From contig JAHHHT010000017.1 in NCBI GenBank assembly GCA_019359235.1, forward strand, positions 1-64,000: a DNA stretch of 64,000 bases. Reading direction: 5' to 3'. This DNA comes from Oscillatoria princeps RMCB-10 (lineage in GTDB: Bacteria > Cyanobacteriota > Cyanobacteriia > Cyanobacteriales > Oscillatoriaceae). Under the pieces are notes generated by a model. That model did not search any database and was not told where the DNA came from. It was given only the letters and a program-made list of their open reading frames with translations. The position numbers were made by a program, and so were the translations under genes. This document shows, piece after piece, positions 34,640 to 42,716 of the stretch. How positions within the stretch are numbered: position 1 is the stretch's first letter; the number at the start of each line of letters is the position of its first letter.

Positions 34640-34679
34640 AAATTTGCGCTGAGGGTGCCCTCTGTGTGGGGTGCGTTAA

Positions 34680-34788
34680 TATAGCGAGTCTAAATGATTC
34701 GCACAGCCTCCGTGGGTAGGGGCCGGTAGGGGCAGCCACGGGGGGACTGCCCCTACAGGAATTGTAGGGCGGATTTAGACTCGCTATA
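34680..34788. repeat. MITE-like element, family B
   Basis: Perfect 16-bp terminal repeats, TATAGCGAGTCTAAAT and ATTTAGACTCGCTATA, in a 109-bp element. The interior has a GGTAGGGGCAGCC...GGACTGCCCCTAC hairpin. It has one relative at 47827-47933. Confidence 0.9.
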
Positions 34789-34919
34789 GCGCACCCTACT
34801 GGGATTGGGGATGAGCGATTTTTGATTTGCAGGCGTGCCGGTCAGTCGTTTTGGTGTTTAAGTTGGCGATGCAGTCCGCCAGTTATTGCTGCCGTTCCGG
34901 TTCTCCCGAAAAATGAACG

Positions 34920-35021
34920 CAGGACTTACGCAGAAACCGGGTTTCTGAACCAGCAGTGACTTCAAGCCCTCGTTCCCGAATCAGAAACCCGGTTTCGTCT
35001 CACAGTTGTGCGTAAGTCCTG
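34920..35021. repeat. MITE-like element, family C
   Basis: Terminal repeats CAGGACTTACGCA and TGCGTAAGTCCTG, 13 of 13 matching, length 102 bp. Core AGAAACCGGGTTTCTGAACC and CAGAAACCCGGTTTC. Confidence 0.9.
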
Positions 35022-35297
35022 GAACGGTCACTGTCATTGCACTGCTGTTTTTGGCAACAGTCACCATTTTTATCCCTCGTTTTTGCCGCCAGCCTGTTTG
35101 TCACACAACCGCTAAACTCCCCCGCCGCCACGATGCTGTTTGCTCTGCGTTCAGACACTTCCATGCGGTGGAATGAGTCCTGCCGGCAACGCAGCAGCAG
35201 GGCGAACGCACGCCCGGCACCGAACTGCCGCCCGCACCGGCACCACCGGCACCCCAAGCATAAGTATTTATAACAAGTGCCGGCGATCTCCCACAAG

Positions 35298-35359
35298 TAG
35301 GGGCGGGCTCACCCGACCTATCTGCCGGTCGTCAAGCATATCTCCAAACCCGCCCCTAC
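35298..35359. repeat. GTAGGGGCGGG...CCCGCCCCTAC element
   Basis: A 62-bp element with 11-bp terminal inverted repeats. The gap 34640-35688 contains no gene. Confidence 0.8.
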
Positions 35360-35579
35360 CGCTGATCGACATCTCGATTTTCGGACAGCAGTCCCAGTAC
35401 CGCATGCCAGCGCTGGTTCGCCAGTTGGTGCCCACCGGCTCGGCAACTCGTGGCTGATTCCAGCTCTCCTCCTACCTCCGAGCGCCTTCTCCGCACCCCC
35501 CAAATGTTAAGTTTTGTAAAAATTTTGGAAACCATCCCCCCAGCGCGACCGCGCTGTGCTATCATCTGTGATGAGAAAT

Positions 35580-35688
35580 GATTCGGTTGTGAGCGTTTGT
35601 TTTTTTGACTGGCTTTGTGCTTTTGGTCTCAACATGCTTCTCTCCGAAATCTAAATCTCTACAATCCTGTTGATTTTGGAGATAGTTT
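35580..35688 (+). promoter_or_regulatory. Long 5' leader of the rbp gene
   Basis: A T- and G-rich stretch with short runs (TTTGTTTTTTTGACTGGCTT) precedes GGAGATAG and the ATG at 35689. Cold-inducible rbp genes of cyanobacteria carry long leaders; whether this one is regulatory is inference. Confidence 0.35.
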
Positions 35689-35997
35689 ATGTCCATTTAT
35701 GTAGGTAATCTCTCCTACAAGGTAACACAAGAAGACCTCAGCGCTGTCTTTGCAGAATACGGTGAGGTTAAGCGGGTTCAGTTACCAACTGACCGTGAAA
35801 CAGGTCGCCCTCGCGGCTTTGGCTTTGTGGAAATGGCTACAGATGAGCAAGAAGCGGCAGCCATTGAAGCGCTTGACGGTGCTGAGTGGATGGGGCGCGA
35901 CATGAAAGTTAATAAGGCGAAGCCTCGCGAAGAGGGGAGCCGCAGTGGTGGCGATCGGCGGAAGGGAAATAACAGCTTCTCTCGCAACCGTTACTAA
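35689..35997 (+). CDS. RNA-binding protein with one RRM (cyanobacterial Rbp)
   Basis: A 102-residue protein. RNP2 is IYVGNL and RNP1 is RGFGFVEM, in a single RRM spanning residues 1-80 (SYKVTQEDLSAVFAEYGEVK; AIEALDGAEWMGRDMKVNKA). The short C-terminal tail is Gly/Arg/Ser/Asn-rich (SRSGGDRRKGNNSFSRNRY), the type II arrangement of cyanobacterial Rbp. These proteins bind RNA and affect cold adaptation and, in some strains, mRNA localisation near membranes. The ATG has GGAGATAG upstream. A terminator follows at 36100-36131, so this is a single-gene unit. Confidence 0.93.
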   Translation: MSIYVGNLSYKVTQEDLSAVFAEYGEVKRVQLPTDRETGRPRGFGFVEMATDEQEAAAIEALDGAEWMGRDMKVNKAKPREEGSRSGGDRRKGNNSFSRNRY

Positions 35998-36099
35998 GCT
36001 TTCAGGCGAAACCCTGGCAGCCGCTGTGTCTTAGCTCAGGGAAGAGGGCTTGCGCACTCTATTGAGCTATATTCTGCTTTACTTACTCAATTGAACCTC

Positions 36100-36131
36100 A
36101 AAAGGCTCGGGCAGCAATGCTTGAGCCTTTT
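36100..36131 (+). terminator. Terminator of the rbp gene
   Basis: AAAAGGCTC (36100-36108) pairs with GAGCCTTTT (36123-36131); the T-run is in the right arm and followed by CTG. Confidence 0.75.
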
Positions 36132-36375
36132 CTGTTGGGAAAATTTCCCTGCAGCCGGCACCGGAAGGGTTGGTTTGCCCTGCAGCGCTCAGCGCTCGAA
36201 TTTATGGTAAAGTGCAGCAAAGAAAAGCGCGCAGTTCAACAGCCGGTGCCCCAGTAAGTGAACGGTCCCCCCTCTAAAAGCTCCTCAGAGTTGGAAGCTG
36301 CCCTTGCCCAGATTTTGTGTGCCAGAAAATCCTATAATATCGTGTCCGGTGAGTCGCAGGCAATCAAAGCCGTTG

Positions 36376-36439
36376 GTAGGGGCGGGTTTACAGATATCTA
36401 ATGCTCGTGCGGGAACGATCTCGATCAACCCGCCCCTAC
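36376..36439. repeat. GTAGGGGCGGG...CCCGCCCCTAC element
   Basis: A 64-bp element with 11-bp terminal repeats. Interior ACAGATATCTAATGCTCGTG is unlike the 35298 copy, so only ends are shared. Confidence 0.8.
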
Positions 36440-36645
36440 AGAGATTAGGGTTGATTGCAAAGGACATGAGATAACCTGTAGAGACAAGGGCATGCCCTGT
36501 AAAGCTGGCGCGGGTTCCCGCAAAGAGGGCAAAACAGGAAAAGACACCCGCCCTCGGCAACCGACTATCCCCGCTCTCCCTAAAAATGCCCCCTTCGCCC
36601 TACACTGAATTGCGGCTTTCGCAGAAATATTCCGCAATTAAGCAG

Positions 36646-38007
36646 ATGCTGCCTTTTTTGTCAACTCTCTTCCTCGCCCAAGCGGCACCGGCACCGGCAC
36701 CGGCACCGCAGCCCCAAGAAATCGCCCAGCCCCAGGAAGTGCGCCCCCTGCCGGGGAAACTGGACAGCGTGCCGGTGTTTAACAGCAACAGCCCGGAACT
36801 CGTACTCAAAGAAGGGATTTTACTCTCCACCTTTCCCCCCACCGGCAAGCAAGTGCCAACAGCTCACCTCAACTTCCCCTTCCGGGGGCGCTTTGACCTG
36901 TTCGCCCACCACGTCGCCAGAGCCGAACCGCCAGAGAACTTGCGCACCCTCTACCTGGGCGTCATCGTCCACAATCCGGGCCCTGTGCCGGTGACTGCAG
37001 ATATCTTGCAGGCGGCGAGCTATCTCTCCCAACCAGACGCCCCATTTATCCAATTGCCCGACGTGGCAGAAAATCCAGGCGGCACCGTTTATGCCGGCCC
37101 GGGCAGTCGCGTTATGAGCGACATCCTGCGCGGGCAGCGACAAGCCGAGTGGCCCCCTCAATTGGTGATTCCACCCGGAGGGAGCCAGATGCTGATCAAT
37201 CACCCCATCCCCGTGCGGGGCCTCACCCCGCCGCTGAATGGCCGGTCAACCTTAATGCGGCTGCGCACTGACGGCACCGTGTACATGGCCAGTTTGGCCC
37301 TGTTTGCCAAGCAAAACCCCGACGGCAGCGAGCGGGCACCGGCACTGGAAGAATGGCAAACGCTTCTGGTTTCCGGAGATTTAGCGACCCCCCGCGACAG
37401 AACCCCCACTCCTCCAGACGCTCCCGGCAATATTATCTACGGTCGGGTTGCCGGTGTCGCCTCTGGCTCCCAGTGGCAGGCGCAGATAGTTGACCGCGCC
37501 GGTGCCCCCCATCTCACCATCCCCCAAGCGGGCCAAGCCTTTTCCTACGCCATCGCCTCCCTGCGGGGCGGGCAGCTGGGCACCGGCCAAGTGCAAAGCG
37601 CCCCCATGCTGGTGCGCTACCCAGACACCGCCTATCAAGCTCACGGCAACTACGGGATTTATTACGCCCTCACCCTGCCCCTGCACAACCCCACCGGCAG
37701 CCAAGTTGCCGTCACCCTCGCCATCGCGACGCCGGTCAAAGAAGACCGGCTTTCCACCCCGGGGCTGCGCTTCCTGCAACCGCCGCCCCCCCAAGTCTTT
37801 TTCCGGGGCACCGTGCGAGTCCGCTACAGCGACGACCTGGGGCGGCCCCAGACTCGCTACACCCATCTCGTGCAGCGCCGGGGGCAGCAAGGCCCAGCCC
37901 TGGTGCGGCTGGCCATGCCCCCGGGCAGTCGCCGGCTAGTGCAAGTAGACTTCCTCTATCCCCCAGATGCCACCCCGCCGCAGGCACTCACCATAAAAAC
38001 TGAATGA
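36646..38007 (+). CDS. DUF3370 family exported protein
   Basis: About 453 residues from ATG 36646. The short hydrophobic start MLPFLSTLFLAQAAPAPAPA suggests export and gives way to a Pro/Ala/Gln linker. The domain then reads VRPLPGKLDSVPVFNSNSPE, EGILLSTFPP, HLNFPFRGRFDLFAHHVARA, IPPGGSQMLINHPIPVRG and VVHNP-like strands, all familiar from cyanobacterial DUF3370 proteins. The fold is probably beta-rich; the function is unknown. An upstream in-frame ATG at 36586 would add 20 residues but places the hydrophobic segment internally. It stands alone, with repeat-rich gaps on both sides. Three GCACCGGCACCG-like direct repeats encode the linker. Confidence 0.85.
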   Translation: MLPFLSTLFLAQAAPAPAPAPQPQEIAQPQEVRPLPGKLDSVPVFNSNSPELVLKEGILLSTFPPTGKQVPTAHLNFPFRGRFDLFAHHVARAEPPENLRTLYLGVIVHNPGPVPVTADILQAASYLSQPDAPFIQLPDVAENPGGTVYAGPGSRVMSDILRGQRQAEWPPQLVIPPGGSQMLINHPIPVRGLTPPLNGRSTLMRLRTDGTVYMASLALFAKQNPDGSERAPALEEWQTLLVSGDLATPRDRTPTPPDAPGNIIYGRVAGVASGSQWQAQIVDRAGAPHLTIPQAGQAFSYAIASLRGGQLGTGQVQSAPMLVRYPDTAYQAHGNYGIYYALTLPLHNPTGSQVAVTLAIATPVKEDRLSTPGLRFLQPPPPQVFFRGTVRVRYSDDLGRPQTRYTHLVQRRGQQGPALVRLAMPPGSRRLVQVDFLYPPDATPPQALTIKTE

Positions 38008-39047
38008 CCGCCGGTTTCACAAGCGGGAAAACTTCTCCTCCTTTTCCCCTGTCCCCCGCGAGCGTGCGGGCGCAAGGCACCGCCCCCACCCCCTATACCC
38101 AAAAGTGGCAAAGGGCGTGTCCGTATTTTTACAGAGGTGCGAGTTCTTGACGGAGGGCGCTCTGGGGAGAATCACGGATGTTCGCAGAGCGAGCTAATCG
38201 CTAATATCTAGCAGGCTTCAGCTAGAAGGCGAACATCTGCAATCGGTGCCGCCCAAATGACGCGGGGTTGTGGGTGACGCACCACTGAATTTCCAGGATA
38301 GAGAGTTAAGCGGGCGTCCCTTATATTTCACCCCACAAGGGCGGCAGGCACGCGCAGCCTGAGGGCTGCCCACTGAAAGCGGGACACCTGAAACAGGGAG
38401 GACGGGAATAGGGGGATACGGGGATAGGGGGGGAAAGTCCCTTGATTTGTTTCAATCCCGTTTCCGGGATTCAGCTGGCCAAAAATCCTCTCCTCCTGCC
38501 CCCTGGTGAAATCATTGTCGCATTGATATGGGCTTCTTTGCACAACCGGGATGCTCCCCTTGATTTTACACGCTGTTTCGGCTTAAATAAGTAGTCAGTG
38601 GAAAACGCTGCTTTTAACGCAGTCATGCCTTTTGGCCTCGACCGCACTCCAGCAACTCGACGGCCCACCCCTGTTGGGGGACATTCAGACCCCAGAGCGC
38701 AACAGTCAGGGCTCTCAGTTGGAAATGCCAGCGCCACCAGCCGGCCTGACGGTCTGACAGCTTTTTTCCGCTGCTACCTTGACAAACCGAAAGATAGCTG
38801 ATATAAAAAAGCTAAACTTTCACATAGTCTACATCTAATTTTTCTCACAGCCGAAACACCGCAATTTTCCAGCGGCGACTGTTAATAACGAAAGGGAAAG
38901 GGATCGCAATTGCCAGCAGCTGATTCGCTGTTCAGCCCAGCCTGTAGCGCATCCAGGCGAGAAAAGCTAGAACAGCCCTATTCTTGTTATCAGTTAGAGT
39001 TGGAAAGGTTAGTAATACGACTGTAAGATACTTTATTAGATACACTT
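38008..39047. other. 1-kb stretch without a recognised gene
   Basis: Open frames on both strands here are short and lack protein-like features. One hairpin is notable: GATGTTCGC (38178-38186) and GCGAACATC (38228-38236) enclose about 40 bases. The last 200 bases are AT-rich and probably carry the promoter of the next kinase. Confidence 0.4.
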
Positions 39048-39089
39048 GTGCGCCAGCTACCTCACAAGCCTGAGCCATACAATTTAACC

Positions 39090-41834
39090 ATGCAATTTAA
39101 CAAAACAGCTTTTTATTCAGCATCTTTAGATCCAGCGATTGACCGGCACCCCCATTCCGTCGCTCCCCAAATACGGCTGAAAGACGCGCTCGCCCAGCTC
39201 AGCGAAAAGAAGGAAATCTGCGTTTTGGTTGTGGGGGAGAAAGGGGAAGTGCTGAGTATTTTTACTGAGAGAAACGCAGGGGAACTCGCCACCCCCGCCC
39301 AGTGGGAGGGAGGCCAGAGCGAAATGGCTCCGGGGATGGCGCAGCCGGTGACGCAAGAAGCGGCGGTAGGGACGAAGGCGATTAACGACTTGCGGGTGCG
39401 GGTGCTGTGCTGTGCTCAACGCCTTGCGGCAGTCAGAGGGGCAGGTAAATTAGCTGAAAAATATTATAGCGGTGAATTTTTTTCTCAGTCAAGCGAGGTG
39501 GGGGCATTGCCTCCTGCGGCAGTTTCTCAGCGGGCATTCCCAAAAGCCACGGAGGAGGGCTTTTGGGAGTTGGCGCTGGCAATGCGGGCCTCGATGGGTT
39601 CTGGCTGCCGGATAAACAGGATGTCTGCCCAATCGGGGGACTGTTTGGGGAATGCCAAATGCGGTTTGAACAATTTTGTGGGAATGGTTGAAAACGGTGC
39701 CCCGGTGCGCGGATGGGAAACGCAACATCACACCGCAGGCGCAACGCCAACCCGCTCTCGAGTGCCGGTGCAGCCAAGGGAGCAGGCGCTGCAAAATCAA
39801 GAAGCGGTATACCGGCTGCTGGCAGAGAACGCCACGGATATGATTTCCACAAGCACGCCGACGGGAATTTTGCTGTACGTTTCGCCGGCATGCCGGTCGC
39901 TGTTGGGGTATGAGCCGGAGGAACTGCTGGGCCATTCGGTTTATGAGTTTTTCCACGGGGAGGATTTGCCAGCGATTAAAGCCGCTCACACCGCCTTGCT
40001 GCGCTCTGGCGAACCTCAAACGGTGAGCTACCGCATCACCCGCAAGGATGGCGAATGTATTTGGCTGGAAACCACCAGCCGCACTGTACAACCGGCGGAA
40101 ACCGGGGAGCCGGTGGAAATCATTGCCGTTTCGCGGGAGATCACTCAGCGCAAGCGGGCAGAAGAAGCGCTGCGACAGTCGGAAGAAAGACTGGAGAGCA
40201 TTCTCAACTCGCTGCAAGATGTGGTGTGGTCGGTAGCGGTGGGTACCGGCGAACTGGTTTACCTCAACCCAATGGCAGAGACAGTTTACGGACGCCCGAC
40301 AAAGGAATTCTTTGCCAATCCCGCCCTCTGGCTGGATATCGTTCACCCGGACGACCGCCCGCTGGCTGTCAGTAGCTGGCAGAAGTTGCTGACAACCGGC
40401 TCGAAAGACATGGAGTGCCGGATTGTCTGGCCTTCGGGCGAGGTGCGCTGGCTGCGCGATCGCGCTTGGGTGGTTCGCGACAGCAACGGCAAGCCGGTGC
40501 GCATTGATGGCTTGACCACCGACATCACGCAGCGCGTGCGGATGGAGGAGGCGCTGCGAGTGCAGACGGCGCACACCACTTCTTTACAGGCGCGGCTGCA
40601 GCATTTGCTCTCTTCTAGCCCAGTTGCGATCTACAGCGCTAGCGCTTCAGGGGATTTCGCCACTAACTTCATCAGCGACAGCGTTACGGCGCTGCTGGGC
40701 TATCAGCCGAGGCAATTCACAGAGTCCGCCAGTTTCTGGGCCCGCCACATCCACCCGGAAGACGCTGCCGGCGTTTTGGCAGCCGTGTCCGAGATAGTTG
40801 AGCGAGAGTGTCACACCTTCGACTACAGGTTTCTCCACGCAAACGGCACTTACCGCTGGGTGCGCGACTCAGTGAGGCTAATCCGGAACGGCAGTGGCAA
40901 GCCGCTGGAGTTCGTCGGTTCCCGGGCGGATATCACGGCGCAAAAGCAGGCGGAGGAAGAAATTTGCAAAGCGCTGGTTCGAGAAAAGGAACTGTCCCAG
41001 CTGAGAGCCCGCTTTATTACTCTGACTTCTCACGAGTTCCGGACGCCGCTGTCGGCTATCCTCTCCTCTGCTGACTTGCTGGAATTTTATCTGGAAAAGG
41101 GGGCTGCCCAAAAACATCTGAAACATGTCGAGCGGATTCAAACAGCTGCTTTGCACATGACCGAGATGTTAAATGATATTCTGGTCATGGGCAGGGCTGA
41201 ATCCGGCAACCTGGAGTGCCATCCGGTGCCGGTGGATCTGGAAAACATCTGCCGGGATTTGGTTGAAGCGGCGGCTATCCGGGATGGCAGCCAGCACCCG
41301 ATCACTTTTGTCAGTCGCGGCAACTTTACCGGTGCCTGTATGGATGCGCAGCTGTTGCGATATATTCTCAACAACTTGCTCGGCAATGCCATCCAGTATT
41401 CCCCGGAGGGCAGCCCGATTCATTTTGAACTCATTGGTCAGGAGTCAGCAGTCCGGTGCCGGCAGTCTGCGGCGCGGGGTTCCGCGCGGGGTGGGGGCGG
41501 GTTTGTAAATATCAAAGCCGGCCCGGAGATATTCGGGGTGAACCCGCCCCTACCGGCTTCTCCAGACAGCCGGCACCGGGAAAAAGAGACAGTGGCAATT
41601 TTCCGCATCTCTGACTCCGGCACCGGCATTCCCCCTGAAGATTTGCCGCGAGTGTTTGAGTGTTTCTATCGCGGCAGCAATGTGGGCAACAAGGCGGGTG
41701 CCGGTTTGGGCCTAGCGATTGTCAAGAAGTCGGTGGAGGCGCACGGTGGCTGTATTACCCTGGAGAGTCACGCCGGTGAGGGGGGTTTGGCTCGGGGCAC
41801 CACTGTTACGGTTAGGCTGCCGCTAAACTGTTGA
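39090..41834 (+). CDS. CBS-remnant/multi-PAS sensor histidine kinase
   Basis: About 914 residues, no membrane segment. The N-terminus (SVAPQIRLKDALAQLSEKKE, VLVVGEKGEVLSIFTERNAG) is half of a CBS pair. About 120 odd residues follow with no domain. Three PAS domains start at VYRLLAENATDMISTST, RLESILNSLQDVVWSVAVGT and RLQHLLSSSPVAIYSASASG. The kinase core has HisKA with TSHEFRTPLSAIL and a HATPase with N box NNLLGNAIQYS, then DSGTGIPPED and GAGLGLAI. Between N and G1 boxes about 45 residues are inserted (RCRQSAARGSARGGGGFVNI and on), derived from a dispersed repeat at 41491-41553, in frame. This could disturb ATP-lid geometry. GTG 39048 is an alternative start 14 residues earlier. It opens the 25-kb signalling island. 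Confidence 0.85.
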   Translation: MQFNKTAFYSASLDPAIDRHPHSVAPQIRLKDALAQLSEKKEICVLVVGEKGEVLSIFTERNAGELATPAQWEGGQSEMAPGMAQPVTQEAAVGTKAINDLRVRVLCCAQRLAAVRGAGKLAEKYYSGEFFSQSSEVGALPPAAVSQRAFPKATEEGFWELALAMRASMGSGCRINRMSAQSGDCLGNAKCGLNNFVGMVENGAPVRGWETQHHTAGATPTRSRVPVQPREQALQNQEAVYRLLAENATDMISTSTPTGILLYVSPACRSLLGYEPEELLGHSVYEFFHGEDLPAIKAAHTALLRSGEPQTVSYRITRKDGECIWLETTSRTVQPAETGEPVEIIAVSREITQRKRAEEALRQSEERLESILNSLQDVVWSVAVGTGELVYLNPMAETVYGRPTKEFFANPALWLDIVHPDDRPLAVSSWQKLLTTGSKDMECRIVWPSGEVRWLRDRAWVVRDSNGKPVRIDGLTTDITQRVRMEEALRVQTAHTTSLQARLQHLLSSSPVAIYSASASGDFATNFISDSVTALLGYQPRQFTESASFWARHIHPEDAAGVLAAVSEIVERECHTFDYRFLHANGTYRWVRDSVRLIRNGSGKPLEFVGSRADITAQKQAEEEICKALVREKELSQLRARFITLTSHEFRTPLSAILSSADLLEFYLEKGAAQKHLKHVERIQTAALHMTEMLNDILVMGRAESGNLECHPVPVDLENICRDLVEAAAIRDGSQHPITFVSRGNFTGACMDAQLLRYILNNLLGNAIQYSPEGSPIHFELIGQESAVRCRQSAARGSARGGGGFVNIKAGPEIFGVNPPLPASPDSRHREKETVAIFRISDSGTGIPPEDLPRVFECFYRGSNVGNKAGAGLGLAIVKKSVEAHGGCITLESHAGEGGLARGTTVTVRLPLNC
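41491..41553 (+). repeat. GTGGGGGCGGG...CCCGCCCCTAC element inside a kinase gene
   Basis: A 63-bp (21-codon) copy of the dispersed repeat, with arms GGGGGCGGGTTT and AACCCGCCCCTAC. It adds GGGGFVNIKAGPEIFGVNPP-type residues to the HATPase domain and keeps the frame open. Confidence 0.8.
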
Positions 41835-42625
41835 GAGTGGCGTGAGCCGCACTTCAATCACAGGCAAGATGTGTCCTGCCGGTTGCGCACCACAGCCATT
41901 TGAAAACCGCGCTCCAGCTGTTCTGCCAAGAGGATTTGGCCATTTTTCGCGCTCCGTGATGCCGGCACTGGCATTCCTGCTGCCGGCCTTCCCGATTGGG
42001 CTTAAAATATTTCCGTTTAATTGCTTTTTAATTTAACCCGCGTGCAGCCGGCGAAACAGGGCTGAGCAACTGCGCAAAATTATACAGCTTCTTTTGCAGA
42101 GAGGGAACGCACCCTCCTGAAACGCAGCGAATGTCCGTCGCCCCAATGCTGCGCTCGCTTTAGCTAATAATAAGTATTTAACCGAAGTTGATACTGGTTC
42201 TCGCACCTGCTCCGGCATCTGGGCCAGCTGCCCGGTACGGAAGATGTGCGGACAGGGGTTCTGGCGGTAGGGTGCGTTGCCGCGACCGGCTGCTGGAGAG
42301 TAAGAAACCGGGTTTCTTTCGGCTAGAAGGCCCGAATTTTGTTGCTCCCATCCAAAGAAACCCGGTTTCTGGTATTCCTTGACCGGCGCGGCACCCAGAG
42401 TTTCTACTGGAATCTACTGACGTAATTTTACTGACAAAGATATCCGCATATTCACGGTAGCCAGATTTATAAGTTTTACCGATGCCTAATTGCCTTCTGA
42501 GCTTCTAGCATTTAATTATCAGCGTTTGCCAGACAGCAAGCAGGAAATCGCGGGCTTGAGCGAGGTTGGGAGAAGTAAGAATCACTATTGGTAGGTTGGT
42601 TAATCCTGCCGGGACAAGCGCTTAA
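41835..42625. other. Intergenic region with repeats
   Basis: No gene recognised. It includes half-sites AGGGAACGCACCCTCC (42102) and TAGGGTGCGTTGCC (42269), and a palindromic block at 42303-42370. Confidence 0.4.
42303..42370. repeat. AGAAACCGGGTTTCTTT inverted repeat
   Basis: Arms AGAAACCGGGTTTCTTT and AAAGAAACCCGGTTTCT enclose about 34 bases. This is the same core as in family A and C MITEs. Confidence 0.7.
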
Positions 42626-42643
42626 TGTAACAATTTTGTTACA
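42626..42643. promoter_or_regulatory. 18-bp palindrome upstream of a kinase gene
   Basis: TGTAACAATTTTGTTACA: 8-bp arms and a TT centre, 74 bases before the next start codon. It resembles an operator. The spacing (GTA-N10-TAC) does not fit NtcA, which needs N8. Confidence 0.4.
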
Positions 42644-42716
42644 AAAAGATAAAAAAAGATACCGAACTCTCAGCAGGGTGCTTTAAGTGTCAACGGGCTT
42701 TCCGGAGTGGTGAAGT

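Noticed and set aside
37381-37890. Minus-strand 169-residue frame opposite the DUF3370 gene
   Set aside because: Gly-rich antisense shadow without family features.
42626-42643. NtcA binding site
   Set aside because: NtcA needs GTA-N8-TAC; the spacing here is ten.
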